Shown one piece after another: positions 44,007 to 53,675 of a stretch of DNA of 64,000 nt (its first letter is position 1; the number at the start of each line of letters is the position of its first letter). The notes beneath the pieces were generated by a model. It saw only the letters and a list, made by a program, of their open reading frames with translations, did not search any database and was not told the DNA's origin. The DNA comes from Rhodococcus sp. 14-2470-1b (lineage in GTDB: Bacteria > Actinomycetota > Actinomycetes > Mycobacteriales > Mycobacteriaceae): contig NZ_NPFY01000011.1 in NCBI RefSeq assembly GCF_002259415.1, positions 310,001 to 374,000 of the forward strand, read 5' to 3'. The translations under genes were made by a program, and so were the position numbers.

Positions 44007-45050
44007 TCAGAGTTCGCTGGGTGCGATGAGCTGGTGCACGAATCGCATTTTGTCCAGCACTGTGGGCGGCAGCACGAACGGGTACAGATCCTGGTGGCCC
44101 ATCGAGCGGTTGATCTGGTTGAGCGCCCAGGACAGCGGTAGCCACCACTCCACGATCTGATCGAAGCCGACGTCGCCCGGCAGTGGGCTGTCCAGCGTCG
44201 ACCCGGCCGGGGCCATGCCGAAGGCTGCGGCTGTATCGAGGGTGTCACGAATGTGCAGGTAGTGGGCGAATGTCTCGGCCCAGTCCTCGGCCGGGTGCAT
44301 CGTCGCGTAGGACGACACGTAGTCGTCCTCCCAGTTCTCCGGCGCACCCTCGTTGTAGTGCCGGTCCAGTGCCGCCTGGTAGTCGGTGTCCGGATCTCCG
44401 AACAGTTCCTCGAACCGCGGCCGGTGTTCACCCGTTCCGACGAGGACCATCTGGAAGTAGTGGCCGATCTCGTGGCGGAAGTGTCCGACGAGGGTGCGGT
44501 ACGGCTCGGACATCGACACTCGGAGCTGTTCGCGGTGGACGTCGTCCCCCTCGGCCAGGTCGAGCGTCACCAGTCCGTTGGCGTGGCCGGTCATCACCTG
44601 CGTGTTGGCGCTCGACAGCAGATCGAACGCGAGACCGGTCTCCGGGTCTTTGTCACGCCCGTCGATCGGGAGACCCAGCTCGGTGAGCTCGAGAATGACC
44701 CGGCGCTTGTTCGTCTCCGCGTCCGCGTAGGCGACCATCGCATCGACGTCGTCGTCCGCGGGGCGTGTTCGGGTGAGTCGGCAGGAGAAGCACAGTTCCT
44801 CGCCGGTCGAGGTGTCGACGAGCCAGTTGCACCTGGCTGTGCCGAGGTTGGCGCACACCTTCCAGGTGACGTCGACATCGCTGCCGGGTGTGGTGATGTC
44901 GATCTCGGCGGCACCGTCACCGTCCGTGTCCGGGAGCGGCAACAGGGCGCGGGTGGGAAGGTGGAACCCCAACGCACTGTGGCAGTTGAGGCACAGTGAG
45001 TTCTCGAACGAGAGTTTCTGACCGCACTTGCGGCAGATCAAAGCACGCAT
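44007..45050 (-). CDS. Putative zinc-binding metallopeptidase (Peptidase_Mx-like)
   Basis: 347 residues from the ATG at 45050 (MRALICRKCGQ); an ATG at 45065 adds five. The N-terminus is a zinc-ribbon with CRKCG, CLNCH, CANLGTARC and CFSC pairs. The main domain has a HExxH site, GHFRHEIGHYFQMV (His 193, Glu 194, His 197), followed by FEELFGDPDTDY and HPAEDWAETFAHYLHI. The latter offers the third ligand and a second acidic group. This matches the putative zinc-binding metallo-peptidase family found mostly in soil bacteria. It has no signal, so it acts in the cytoplasm. Substrate unknown. Confidence 0.88.
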   Translation of the reverse strand: MRALICRKCGQKLSFENSLCLNCHSALGFHLPTRALLPLPDTDGDGAAEIDITTPGSDVDVTWKVCANLGTARCNWLVDTSTGEELCFSCRLTRTRPADDDVDAMVAYADAETNKRRVILELTELGLPIDGRDKDPETGLAFDLLSSANTQVMTGHANGLVTLDLAEGDDVHREQLRVSMSEPYRTLVGHFRHEIGHYFQMVLVGTGEHRPRFEELFGDPDTDYQAALDRHYNEGAPENWEDDYVSSYATMHPAEDWAETFAHYLHIRDTLDTAAAFGMAPAGSTLDSPLPGDVGFDQIVEWWLPLSWALNQINRSMGHQDLYPFVLPPTVLDKMRFVHQLIAPSEL

Positions 45051-45336
45051 GATCCCGACTTTCATTGCTCAGGTGCCTTGGTCGACTTCAGGCCCACCAA
45101 TGCTCGACTGCGAATATGACGGTATCCCGTCGGTTTCGGTACGTCGGAGATAACAGAATAATCACGATACGGTCACGGGGTACCGGAACGGTGGAAGCTT
45201 TCTTCCCGTCGGCGCGTTGCGTGGTGTGCGCAGCGACCGAACACGCTGCGCAGAGTCAGGTCCACCGGCTGGACCACCGATCGAGGGGATTTCTTCAACC
45301 GATGAGCACGCTTCCCTTCCCCGGACCTCGCACCTG

Positions 45337-47232
45337 ATGGCCGACATGACACCGACGGTCTCGCCCGTACGGCGACTGGCCCAGCGCATCACCGACACCC
45401 TCGGCCCCGGAAAAGGAATCGCCTCCCGCGGAGCGGGCGGTAGCGAGACCGTTGCCGCAGGGGTCCTACTCGGAGCGACCCTACTCGCACTGTTGTGGGC
45501 GAACTCGCCCTTCGGTGACTCCTATCAGAGCTTCTGGCACACCGAACTCTCGATCACCGTGGGTGGCCACGGTATCTCGCTCGATCTCGCGCACTGGGTC
45601 AACGACGGCTTGATGGCGTTGTTCTTCTTCGTCGTCGGTCTCGAAGTCAAGAGAGAGTTCGCGATGGGCGAGCTCACCGACCGCTCTCGCGCGAGCATCC
45701 CCATCGTGGCCGCGCTCGCAGGACTTGCCGTCCCCGCGGTCCTGTTCCTGGTCCTGAATCCGTCCGGTGAGGCCGCGGGAGCCTGGGGCGTCGTCATCTC
45801 CACCGACACCGCGTTCGTCCTCGGCGCACTCGCGGTCATCGGGCCGAAGAAGGCCGCGCGCCTGCGCATCTTCCTGTTAACACTCGCCGTCGCCGACGAC
45901 GTCGGCGCGCTGGCCATCATCGCGTTCTTCTACACCGACAAGGTCGAGATCGTTCCGCTGATCCTGGCGTTCGTCGGTCTGGCCGCTATCGCAGTGCTCC
46001 GACGCATGCAGGTGTGGCGCGGAATCGGCTATCTCGTCGTCTCGTTGGCCACGTGGGTCGCCTTCTACGAGTCGGGCGTGCACGCCACGCTCGCCGGAGT
46101 CATGATCGCACTCATCCTGCCGGTGTACCCGCCGAGGCGCAGCGAGGTGGAACGCGCAGCCGACCTCACCCGAGCGTTCCGCCAGTCGCCCAATCCCGAG
46201 TACGCCCGCGCGGCGAGGCTAGGCCTCGACCAGGCTGTTTCTGTCAACGAACGTCTGATGCGGCTGTATCAGCCCTACACCGCGTTCCTGATCGTGCCGA
46301 TCTTCGCCCTCGCCAACGCGGGCGTCGTTCTCAGCGGCGACACCCTGCGTGCCGCCGCCACGTCACCGTTGACGTGGGGCATCGTCGTCGGCCTCGTCGC
46401 CGGCAAGCTCATCGGAATCACCAGTGCAGCAGCAATTTTCGCCAGGATGAAACCGACGGCCCTGGCGCCCGGTCTGACGATCTCACACATCGCGGGCGGT
46501 GCAGCACTGTCCGGAATCGGATTCACGATCTCGCTGTTCATCGTCGACCTCGCCCTCGACGACGAGTTCCTGGCCGACCAGGCGCGCGTCGGGGTACTGG
46601 CCGCGTCCGTCGTGGCGGCGCTGCTCGGCTGGCTGCTGTTCCGTATCGACGCGCGCATCCATCCGCCCAAGCAGGAGGTGTCGCACCGAATCCTGCGCCC
46701 GGTGGACGCCAAGCGCGATCACATCCGCGGTCCCGTCGATGCACCCTTGACCATCGTCGAGTACGGCGATTTCGAATGCCCGTTCTGCAGCAAGGCAACC
46801 GGAAGCATCAAGGATGTCCGAGCCCACTTCGGTGACGACGTCCGATACATCTTCCGGCACTTGCCCCTCGACGACTACCACCCGCACGCGCGGTACGCAG
46901 CCCATGCCAGCGAAGCGGCGTCGGCGCAGGGGAAGTTCTGGGAGATGGCGGACGTCCTGTTCGCGAACAGCGACGCACTCACTCCCGACGACATCGACGA
47001 CTATGCCGAGGATCTCGGTCTGAACATGGACCGGTTCTCCGAGGATCTACGTACCGGCGATTACGTGGTTCGAGTGGAGGACGACGAGCTCGACGCCGTG
47101 TCGAGCGACGTCGAGGGCACCCCGACGTTCTATCTCGGCCGCGGGGACACCGACCTGATCCGGCACACCGGGCCCTACGATGCCGCCTCGCTCATCCGGG
47201 AACTGACACAGCTGCGACCATCCTCGACCTGA
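45337..47232 (+). CDS. nhaA: NhaA-type Na+/H+ antiporter fused to a DsbA-like thioredoxin domain
   Basis: 631 residues from the ATG at 45337; the frame is open upstream to 45217. Residues about 30-425 are an NhaA antiporter with about eleven helices. The ion-binding Asp pair is in [20 protein letters not shown], and [17 protein letters not shown] and the [19 protein letters not shown] helix are conserved. After a short linker, residues 460-625 form a DsbA-like thioredoxin fold with [16 protein letters not shown] (CPFC active site) and GTPTFYLG as the cis-Pro loop. The fusion is known in actinobacteria. The antiporter exports sodium; the redox partner is unknown. Confidence 0.94.
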   Translation: MADMTPTVSPVRRLAQRITDTLGPGKGIASRGAGGSETVAAGVLLGATLLALLWANSPFGDSYQSFWHTELSITVGGHGISLDLAHWVNDGLMALFFFVVGLEVKREFAMGELTDRSRASIPIVAALAGLAVPAVLFLVLNPSGEAAGAWGVVISTDTAFVLGALAVIGPKKAARLRIFLLTLAVADDVGALAIIAFFYTDKVEIVPLILAFVGLAAIAVLRRMQVWRGIGYLVVSLATWVAFYESGVHATLAGVMIALILPVYPPRRSEVERAADLTRAFRQSPNPEYARAARLGLDQAVSVNERLMRLYQPYTAFLIVPIFALANAGVVLSGDTLRAAATSPLTWGIVVGLVAGKLIGITSAAAIFARMKPTALAPGLTISHIAGGAALSGIGFTISLFIVDLALDDEFLADQARVGVLAASVVAALLGWLLFRIDARIHPPKQEVSHRILRPVDAKRDHIRGPVDAPLTIVEYGDFECPFCSKATGSIKDVRAHFGDDVRYIFRHLPLDDYHPHARYAAHASEAASAQGKFWEMADVLFANSDALTPDDIDDYAEDLGLNMDRFSEDLRTGDYVVRVEDDELDAVSSDVEGTPTFYLGRGDTDLIRHTGPYDAASLIRELTQLRPSST

Positions 47233-47245
47233 CGCGGCTCCGCAC

Positions 47246-48325
47246 TCACAGACGGTTGCCGTCGTCGTCCCAGTGCTCGGCGACCTTCTTCGACGGTTGA
47301 ACGCGAGGAGGTTCGCCGGGCATCTTGGGGTAGTCGGGCGGGAAGTTGAGTTCGCCGCCCGGCAGGGTCTCCCAGAGTTCCAGCAGCGGGTCCAGCGAGT
47401 AGGCCTGCTCGTCCATGTCCGCCCACGGATCGCCGTCGGACAGGTAGTCGGGGATCGTCACCAGGTTGTACTCGCGCGGGTCGGAGATCTCGGCCAGGTG
47501 CGCCCACGTCATCGGCGTGCTCACGGGCGCACCGGTCTTCGCCCGTAGGCTCCACGCGCTCGCGATGGTCCGATCCCGGTTGTTCTGGTTGAAGTCCAGG
47601 AAGATCCGTTCCCCGCGCTCTTCCTTCCACCAGTTGGTCGTCACCCCGTCGTCGCGGCGCTCCAGCTCACGCCCCAGCCCGATGGCGGCGTGCCGCACCT
47701 GCTCGAACGTGTACGACGGCGTGATCCTGACGTAGATGTGGATACCGCGGTTGCCGCTGGTCTTGGGGTATCCCTTCAGCCCCAACTCCTCCAGCAGTTC
47801 ACGGGTCACCTCGGCCACGCGCTGCGCGTCGGCGAACGTCGTCCCGGGTTGCGGGTCGAGATCGAGCCGCAACTCGTCGGGGTGGTCGACGTCCGGGCGT
47901 CGCACCGGCCAGGGATGAAACGTCAACGTGCCCATCTGCGCGGCCCACACTGCGGACGCCGGTTCACCGGGGCACAGTTCCTCGGCGGTCCGGCGGCTGG
48001 GGAAGGCGATCTTCACGGTCTCGATCCACTCGGGAGCGCCCTTGGGGAGCCGCTTCTGATAGAAACCGTCGCCCTCCTTGTCCTGCGGGCCGAGGGCGAG
48101 ACGCATCCCGTCACGGAAACCGTCGGGCCACCGTTCCATCGCGGTCGGTCGCTCGCCGATCGCTCTCAGAAGTGGTTCACCGACGGCGGCGAAGTATTCG
48201 CACACCTGCAGTTTGGTGATCTCGGGCGTGACGTCCGTTGCCTCGTAGATCACGCGGTCCGGGCTCGATACTCGCACTTCTCGGTCACCTACCTGCACGA
48301 ATGCGGGCGGCGTCTTCGCTGCCAT
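47246..48325 (-). CDS. Stand-alone LigD-type polymerase/primase (PolDom, PrimC-like)
   Basis: 359 residues. It is an archaeo-eukaryotic-primase-type polymerase that fills short gaps, preferring ribonucleotides. The catalytic DxD lies in LRLDLDPQPG (Asp 155 and 157). FYQKRLPKGAPEW, TSGNRGIHIYVRI and the C-terminal FLDFNQNNRDRTIASAWSLRAK complete the family signature. It is not fused to nuclease or ligase domains. The gene begins one base after the stop of the LigC-type ligase gene, the arrangement of mycobacterial LigC1/PrimC. There the pair acts in gap repair rather than mainstream end joining. Ku is not in the window. Confidence 0.92.
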   Translation of the reverse strand: MAAKTPPAFVQVGDREVRVSSPDRVIYEATDVTPEITKLQVCEYFAAVGEPLLRAIGERPTAMERWPDGFRDGMRLALGPQDKEGDGFYQKRLPKGAPEWIETVKIAFPSRRTAEELCPGEPASAVWAAQMGTLTFHPWPVRRPDVDHPDELRLDLDPQPGTTFADAQRVAEVTRELLEELGLKGYPKTSGNRGIHIYVRITPSYTFEQVRHAAIGLGRELERRDDGVTTNWWKEERGERIFLDFNQNNRDRTIASAWSLRAKTGAPVSTPMTWAHLAEISDPREYNLVTIPDYLSDGDPWADMDEQAYSLDPLLELWETLPGGELNFPPDYPKMPGEPPRVQPSKKVAEHWDDDGNRL

Positions 48326-48326
48326 A

Positions 48327-49370
48327 TTATTTGCCCCCGGCGATCACGTCGGCCACGTCGTAGCTGACGGGCACGTCCAGCTGTTCGTACGTGCAGGACT
48401 TCGGATCCCGGTCCGGTCGCCACCGTAGGAAGCGTGCGGCGTGCCGCAGCCGCTCGCCTTCCATCTGGTCGTAGGCGACCTCGATGACCCGCTCGATGCG
48501 CAGCGGCACCCAGCTGCGGTCCTTGTTCGACGTCCACCGGTTGGCTTCGGCGGATTTCGGTTCTTCCCCGGTGCGCAGCGGCTGCAGTTCTTCGAGGATT
48601 TCGACGCGCCGCTTGTCGGTGAACGCCGATGCGCCGCCGATCATTCGCAGCTCGCCGTTGTCGTAGAGGCCGAGCAGCAACGACCCGATTCCGTTGCCGG
48701 ATTTGTGCACTCGGTATCCGATCAACGCACAGTCGGCCGTTCTGGCGTGTTTGATCTTGATCATCTCGCGCTTGTTCGGTAGGTACAGCCCATCGAGTTT
48801 CTTGGCAACGACTCCATCGAGCCCAGCGCCTTCGAAACGCTCGAACCAATCCTGTGCGGTCGCCGCATCGTCGGTCGTGCTGGTGACCTGGCAGCGATCT
48901 CCACCCGCCATCGCCTCGAGCAACTTCTCCCGACGGAGGGAGAACGGCTCTTCCGTCAGGTCGGTCGAACCGATCGCCAGAAGATCGAACGCGACGAACA
49001 TCGACGGTGTCTTCTCCGCGAGCATGCGCACTCGCGAATCGGCCGGGTGGATGCGCTCGGACAGCGCGTCCCAGTCCAGCCTCGTACGCCCGTCCCGCTC
49101 CCGCGGCACGACGATCTCACCGTCGACGACGATCTTGTCCGGCAGTTCCGCCAGGACGGCCGAGACCAGCTCGGGGAAGTAGCGGGCGAGGTCCTTGCCG
49201 CCGCGCGAGCCGAGGATCACCTCGTCGCCGTCGCGGAAGACGATGGCACGAAATCCGTCCCACTTGGGCTCGTACGACCATGCGGGCTCTCCGCCCTCCG
49301 GCTGTGCGGGGACGGTCTTGGCGGCTTTGGCCAGCATCGGTTGCAGCGGCCACGCGATCGGGAGGTCCAC
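48327..49370 (-). CDS. ligC: ATP-dependent DNA ligase (LigC-type)
   Basis: 347 residues. Ligase motif I is SYEPKWDGFRA with the AMP-accepting Lys at 36. Motif III-like FVAFDLLAIG, motif IV GLDGVVAKKLDG and motif V MIKIKHART follow. A C-terminal OB-fold (LLLGLYDNGELRMIGGASAF) completes the minimal ligase. It seals nicks with ATP. The adjacent polymerase gene indicates a two-enzyme fill-in and seal module. It is divergent from the lipoprotein gene, with 182 nt between them that hold both promoters. Confidence 0.93.
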   Translation of the reverse strand: MDLPIAWPLQPMLAKAAKTVPAQPEGGEPAWSYEPKWDGFRAIVFRDGDEVILGSRGGKDLARYFPELVSAVLAELPDKIVVDGEIVVPRERDGRTRLDWDALSERIHPADSRVRMLAEKTPSMFVAFDLLAIGSTDLTEEPFSLRREKLLEAMAGGDRCQVTSTTDDAATAQDWFERFEGAGLDGVVAKKLDGLYLPNKREMIKIKHARTADCALIGYRVHKSGNGIGSLLLGLYDNGELRMIGGASAFTDKRRVEILEELQPLRTGEEPKSAEANRWTSNKDRSWVPLRIERVIEVAYDQMEGERLRHAARFLRWRPDRDPKSCTYEQLDVPVSYDVADVIAGGK

Positions 49371-49552
49371 GAGAGCAATACTGCCCTAGTGGAACCGCGG
49401 AGGAGTACCTTCTTCCGCCGCAGGTGACCACGAATGTTCGCCTCAGCGTTCACTCGAGTCACACCTGGTCTCACGAAATCCGGACGGACGGGATATTTTT
49501 GATCCGATCTTTTGTGCTCGGATCCTCACCTTCATAGAACAAGGAACGGTCA

Positions 49553-50170
49553 ATGCTCCCCCTCAGTCAGAAGTTTCGCGGCGCAGCGATTGCTGTGCTG
49601 GCATGTAGCGCTGTCGTGCTCGCAGGCTGTAGCAGCACCGTCACTCCGCGGGCGATCCCGGCCGCCGACGAATTGGTGACGTCGACCACCCAGACCAGCT
49701 CGTCTGCGCCCACCACGGGCGGAGCGCCGGCGCAGCAGGGCGAGGACACCGGCGGTGACGTCGACATCGATGTCGAGATCGGTGAATGCGTCGACCTCGG
49801 TGGCACCGTCGACGACGCCACCATCGACAACGCCGCATGCGGCAGCGTCGATTCGAACTACAAGGTGATCGGCAAGGCCCCCACCAACGCCGAGTGCATC
49901 TCCGACGCCGACCAGTACTACTACGAGACGTACGCGGACATCGAGCAGGGCGCACTGTGCCTGGACATCGACTGGGTCATCGGCGGCTGCATGGACATTC
50001 CGATGGACGACGATCCCGAACGCATCGACTGTGGCTCGCCCGGGTTCGATTCCGTCCGCGTCGTGGAGATCCTCAGCGGAACCACCGACGTCGACTCCTG
50101 CGATCTCCAGGCGACGAGCGGTTTCCGCTACCCGGAACGCAACTTCGTCGTCTGCGTGGAAGATCTGTAG
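49553..50170 (+). CDS. LppU-like lipoprotein
   Basis: 205 residues. The signal peptide ends in a lipobox, VVLAGC, with the acylated Cys at 26. A Thr/Ser/Gly-rich linker of about 50 residues follows. The folded part has six Cys (GECVDLGG, NAACGS, AECIS, GALCLDIDW, GGCMDIP, RIDCGS, plus VDSCDL and FVVCVEDL) that are probably paired. The GECVDLGGTVDD and CLDIDWVIGGCM motifs resemble mycobacterial LppU. Function unknown; envelope location is clear. The ATG at 49553 has AAGGAACGG a few bases upstream. Confidence 0.85.
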   Translation: MLPLSQKFRGAAIAVLACSAVVLAGCSSTVTPRAIPAADELVTSTTQTSSSAPTTGGAPAQQGEDTGGDVDIDVEIGECVDLGGTVDDATIDNAACGSVDSNYKVIGKAPTNAECISDADQYYYETYADIEQGALCLDIDWVIGGCMDIPMDDDPERIDCGSPGFDSVRVVEILSGTTDVDSCDLQATSGFRYPERNFVVCVEDL

Positions 50171-50218
50171 ATCGGTGTAAGACTTCCGTCATGACGGTGC
50201 TTTCATGACGGTGCTTCC

Positions 50219-51685
50219 ATGACGGGGGCCGAGTCGGTCCGATTGAAGACTCCGCGGGGACGCTGGATCGTCGCCGCGACGGTTCTGGGGTCCTCGCTGG
50301 CGATGCTCGACGCGACCGTCGTGAACGTGGCGCTGCCGGACATCGGCCGGGATCTCGGATCCGGCGTCTCGGGACTGCAATGGACGGTGAGCGCTTACAC
50401 CCTGACGTTGGCGTCGTTCATCCTGCTCGGCGGCGCGCTCGGTGACCGCCTCGGCAGGCGGAAGGTCTTCGTCTGGGGCACGGTCTGGTTCGCTGTCGCC
50501 TCGGTCCTGTGCGGTCTGGCGCCGAACATCGAGGTACTCGTCGCCGCGCGATTGCTGCAGGGCGTCGGCGCGGCGTTGCTGACGCCGGGAAGCCTCGCAT
50601 TGATCTCCGCGTCCATTCATCCCGACGATCGAGGCGCTGCCATCGGCTTGTGGTCCGGCCTGGGCGGCGTCGCGTCCGCCGTCGGGCCTCTGCTCGGCGG
50701 ATGGTTGGTCGACGTGGCCGGGTGGCGATCGGTCTTCCTACTGAACATTCCGCTTGCCGTCGCCGTGGTCCTGGTGGCCGTCAAGCATGTTCCCGAGAGC
50801 CGCGACCCTCATGCGGAAGGGACGCTCGATCTGCCGGGTGCAGGCGTCGTCGCTCTCGCGCTCGGCCTGCTCACCTACGGCTTCATCGACGCGTCGTGGT
50901 GGGTGGTGGCGGCGGGCGTGCTCGCGGTCGGAGCGTTCGTCGTCGTCGAGCTGCGTACGTCGAATCCGCTCGTTCCTCCGTCGCTGTTCGCGTCGCGCGT
51001 CTTCCTGGCTGCGAACTTGGTGACATTCGCGGTGTACGCCGCGCTCGGCGGGGTGTTCTTCCTGCTGATTCTGCAACTCCAGTTGGCGCTCGACTACTCG
51101 CCGATCGCCGCAGGTGTGGCGACTCTGCCGATCACCGCTCTGATGCTCGCACTCTCCGCGCGGGCCGGACGGGTGGCGCAGCGCATCGGGCCCCGTGTGC
51201 CGATGACTATCGGGCCGCTGGTCGCCGCCGCCGGACTGCTGCTGATGCTCCGTATCTCGCCGGGCGGGGCGGGAGTGGAGCCTGTGCGCACGAGCCGGTC
51301 GACGTACCTCGTCGACGTGTTGCCAGCCGTCGTCGTGTTCGGGCTCGGCTTGTCGATCCTGGTCGCGCCGCTCACCGGCGCCGTCCTCGGAGCCGTGTCC
51401 ACCGACCGCGCGGGAATCGCATCCGGCGTCAACAACGCCGTCGCCAGAACCAGCCAGCTCCTGGCCGTGGCCGCCCTACCTGGCCTCGTGGGAATCGCAG
51501 GCGCCGACTACGACCGGCCCCAGACCTTCTCCGACGGCTTCCACACGGCCATGATCGTCTGCGCCGGCCTGCTCGTCGTAGGTTCCCTCATCGCCGCAGT
51601 CATGGTCAGGGGTCCTTCTCGCAAGGACCCCACCTACACCTGCGACCCGTCGTCCCCGGCGCTGAGCCCGGGGGAGCAGATTTAG
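50219..51685 (+). CDS. MFS drug exporter, DHA2 (EmrB/QacA) family
   Basis: 488 residues with fourteen predicted helices. The family motif at the start is [17 protein letters not shown], then [13 protein letters not shown] (motif A) and [23 protein letters not shown] (motif C region). It exports drugs or lipids in exchange for protons. Between two helices near residue 352 the loop reads [12 protein letters not shown], which derives from an in-frame copy of the dispersed repeat. Three tandem 14-bp copies of ATGACGGTGCTTYC surround the start; only the third ATG (50219) is in frame. No regulator is adjacent. Confidence 0.9.
   Translation: MTGAESVRLKTPRGRWIVAATVLGSSLAMLDATVVNVALPDIGRDLGSGVSGLQWTVSAYTLTLASFILLGGALGDRLGRRKVFVWGTVWFAVASVLCGLAPNIEVLVAARLLQGVGAALLTPGSLALISASIHPDDRGAAIGLWSGLGGVASAVGPLLGGWLVDVAGWRSVFLLNIPLAVAVVLVAVKHVPESRDPHAEGTLDLPGAGVVALALGLLTYGFIDASWWVVAAGVLAVGAFVVVELRTSNPLVPPSLFASRVFLAANLVTFAVYAALGGVFFLLILQLQLALDYSPIAAGVATLPITALMLALSARAGRVAQRIGPRVPMTIGPLVAAAGLLLMLRISPGGAGVEPVRTSRSTYLVDVLPAVVVFGLGLSILVAPLTGAVLGAVSTDRAGIASGVNNAVARTSQLLAVAALPGLVGIAGADYDRPQTFSDGFHTAMIVCAGLLVVGSLIAAVMVRGPSRKDPTYTCDPSSPALSPGEQI
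51271..51297. repeat. Dispersed repeat copy inside the MFS gene
   Basis: GGAGTGGAGCCTGTGCGCACGAGCC matches the repeat core through GGAGTGGAGCCTG and then diverges. It is translated as GVEPVRTSR, near GVEPAGTTR of the ANTAR protein, in a loop between predicted helices. Confidence 0.6.
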
Positions 51686-51689
51686 GAGG

Positions 51690-51824
51690 GCAGGAGTGGA
51701 GCCTGCGGAACGACCCGGTGGAGGCAGGAGTGGAGCCTGCGGAACGACCCGGGTCAGGGCAGGAGTGGAGCCTGCGGAACGACCCGTTGGAGGCAGGAGT
51801 GGAGCCTGCGGAAGGACCCGGATT
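51690..51824. repeat. Four tandem dispersed repeats upstream of ilvD
   Basis: CAGGAGTGGAGCCTGCGGAACGACCC recurs starting at 51691, 51725, 51760 and 51794, with periods of 34-35 bases. Spacers vary (GGTGGAGG, GGGTCAGGG, GTTGGAGG). The block begins five bases after the MFS stop and ends about 50 bases before ilvD. Confidence 0.92.
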
Positions 51825-51837
51825 AGGCTGACCGTTA

Positions 51838-51856
51838 CGGATACAGCCCATATCCG
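51838..51856. promoter_or_regulatory. Inverted repeat in the ilvD leader
   Basis: CGGATA (51838-51843) and TATCCG (51851-51856) are inverted arms with a 7-nt spacer, ending 19 nt before the ilvD start. It may be an operator or a small hairpin. No branched-chain leader peptide was seen. Confidence 0.3.
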
Positions 51857-51875
51857 AGATCAGGTCAGGAGAGCT

Positions 51876-53582
51876 ATGTCGACCGAGAACGATTCGCCGG
51901 ACGTCAAACCGCGGAGTCGCGACGTGACCGATGGTTTGGAGAAGACCGCTGCGCGAGGAATGTTGCGTGCTGTGGGGATGGGTGACGAGGACTGGGGGAA
52001 GTCCCAGATCGGCGTCGCGTCGTCGTGGAACGAGATCACTCCGTGCAACTTGTCCTTGGAGCGCCTCGCGAAGGCGGTCAAGGAGGGGGTCCACACCGCG
52101 GGCGGGTATCCGCTCGAGTTCGGCACCATCTCCGTCTCCGACGGTATCTCGATGGGCCACGAGGGAATGCATTTCTCGTTGGTCTCGCGTGAGGTCATTG
52201 CCGACAGCGTGGAGACGGTGGTCAGCGCGGAGCGCCTCGACGGCTCGGTGCTTCTGGCCGGGTGTGACAAGTCGCTGCCCGGAATGTTGATGGCCGCAGC
52301 GCGATTGAATCTCGCGAGTGTGTTCCTGTACGCCGGTTCTACGCTTCCCGGTTTCGCGACGCTGTCCGACGGTAGTGAGCACCAGGTGACCATCATCGAC
52401 GCGTTCGAGGCTGTCGGTGCGTGCTCTCGTGGCCTGATGTCCCGCGAGGATGTCGACACCATCGAACGCGCAATCTGTCCGGGCGAAGGCGCCTGCGGCG
52501 GAATGTACACCGCCAACACCATGGCCAGTGCCGCTGAGGCTTTGGGAATGTCCTTGCCTGGCAGTGCTTCTCCGCCTGCACCCGATCGTCGACGCGACGG
52601 GTACGCTCGCGCCAGCGGCGAAGCCGTCGTCGAACTTCTCCGACGCGGTATCACCGCGCGAGACATCATGACGAAGAAGGCATTCGAGAACGCGATCGCC
52701 GTCGTCATGGCCTTCGGCGGATCGACCAACGCCGTGCTCCATCTTCTCGCCATCGCCCACGAAGCCGAAGTGGAACTGACGCTCGACGACTTCCGACGCA
52801 TCGGCTCCAAGGTGCCGCACCTCGCGGACGTCAAACCGTTCGGCAAGCACGTCATGACCGACGTCGACGCCATCGGCGGAGTTCCCGTCGTCATGAAGGC
52901 GTTGCTCGACGCCGGACTCATGCACGGCGATTGCCTGACGGTCACCGGAAAGACGGTGGCCGAGAACCTCGCTCACATTGCGCCGCCGGATCCCGACGGC
53001 AAGGTGCTGCGTGCACTGGAAGAGCCGATCCACCCGACCGGCGGCATCACCATCCTCGAAGGGTCACTGGCCCCGGGTGGCGCCGTCGTCAAGTCGGCCG
53101 GTTTCGACTCCGACGTGTTCGTCGGCACTGCTCGAGTTTTCGAGCGTGAACGCGCCGCGATGGACGCGTTGGAGGACGGCACGATCTCTGCGGGCGATGT
53201 CGTCGTCATTCGATACGAAGGACCCAAGGGCGGACCGGGAATGCGAGAAATGCTCGCGATCACCGGCGCGATCAAGGGCGCGGGACTCGGCAAGGATGTC
53301 CTGCTCCTGACCGACGGCCGATTCTCCGGCGGTACAACGGGACTGTGCGTCGGACACGTCGCGCCGGAAGCCGTGGACGCCGGACCCATCGCCTTCGTTC
53401 GCGACGGTGACCAGATTCGCCTCGACGTCGGAAAGGGAACCCTCGACCTCCTCGTCGACGACGCCGAACTCGAATCCCGTAGGGAAGGTTGGGCACCTCT
53501 ACCTCCCCGCTACACCCGCGGCGTCCTGGCCAAGTACGCCAAGCTCGTCGGCTCCGCATCCGATGGTGCAGTACTGATCTAG
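51876..53582 (+). CDS. ilvD: Dihydroxy-acid dehydratase
   Basis: 568 residues from the ATG at 51876 (AGGAGA just upstream). It dehydrates 2,3-dihydroxy acids to 2-keto acids in valine, isoleucine and CoA-precursor synthesis. The Fe-S cluster Cys residues lie in [20 protein letters not shown] and [13 protein letters not shown]. The C-terminal [28 protein letters not shown] contains the conserved catalytic Ser region. The gene is alone; ilvBNC are not in the window. The open frame continues into the upstream repeats, but that part is not coding. Confidence 0.96.
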   Translation: MSTENDSPDVKPRSRDVTDGLEKTAARGMLRAVGMGDEDWGKSQIGVASSWNEITPCNLSLERLAKAVKEGVHTAGGYPLEFGTISVSDGISMGHEGMHFSLVSREVIADSVETVVSAERLDGSVLLAGCDKSLPGMLMAAARLNLASVFLYAGSTLPGFATLSDGSEHQVTIIDAFEAVGACSRGLMSREDVDTIERAICPGEGACGGMYTANTMASAAEALGMSLPGSASPPAPDRRRDGYARASGEAVVELLRRGITARDIMTKKAFENAIAVVMAFGGSTNAVLHLLAIAHEAEVELTLDDFRRIGSKVPHLADVKPFGKHVMTDVDAIGGVPVVMKALLDAGLMHGDCLTVTGKTVAENLAHIAPPDPDGKVLRALEEPIHPTGGITILEGSLAPGGAVVKSAGFDSDVFVGTARVFERERAAMDALEDGTISAGDVVVIRYEGPKGGPGMREMLAITGAIKGAGLGKDVLLLTDGRFSGGTTGLCVGHVAPEAVDAGPIAFVRDGDQIRLDVGKGTLDLLVDDAELESRREGWAPLPPRYTRGVLAKYAKLVGSASDGAVLI

Positions 53583-53589
53583 CGTGTCC

Positions 53590-53652
53590 CCCATCGCTTG
53601 AATGGTCCATTCATACGAACAGACAACGTGTGAGGCCCTTTCAAGCGATGGG
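53590..53652. terminator. Long-stem terminator with nested palindrome between ilvD and the MFS gene
   Basis: CCCATCGCTTGAA (53590-53602) pairs perfectly with TTCAAGCGATGGG (53640-53652). Overlapping the left arm is a 15-bp palindrome TGAATGGTCCATTCA (53599-53613). The region lies between two convergent genes. The nested palindrome resembles a repressor site, though its position at two 3' ends favours a terminator. Confidence 0.65.
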
Positions 53653-53675
53653 TGGGTGCGGACCCGAGCCGTGCG

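Noticed and set aside
44007..44148. N-terminal extension of the ANTAR protein
   Set aside because: It would overlap the upstream metallopeptidase gene by 142 bases and adds a Pro/Ala/Arg-rich sequence unlike the family.
51690..51824. CRISPR array or transposon end
   Set aside because: Spacers are only about 8 nt and similar to each other, and no terminal inverted repeats or transposase are visible. It is a simple tandem repeat.
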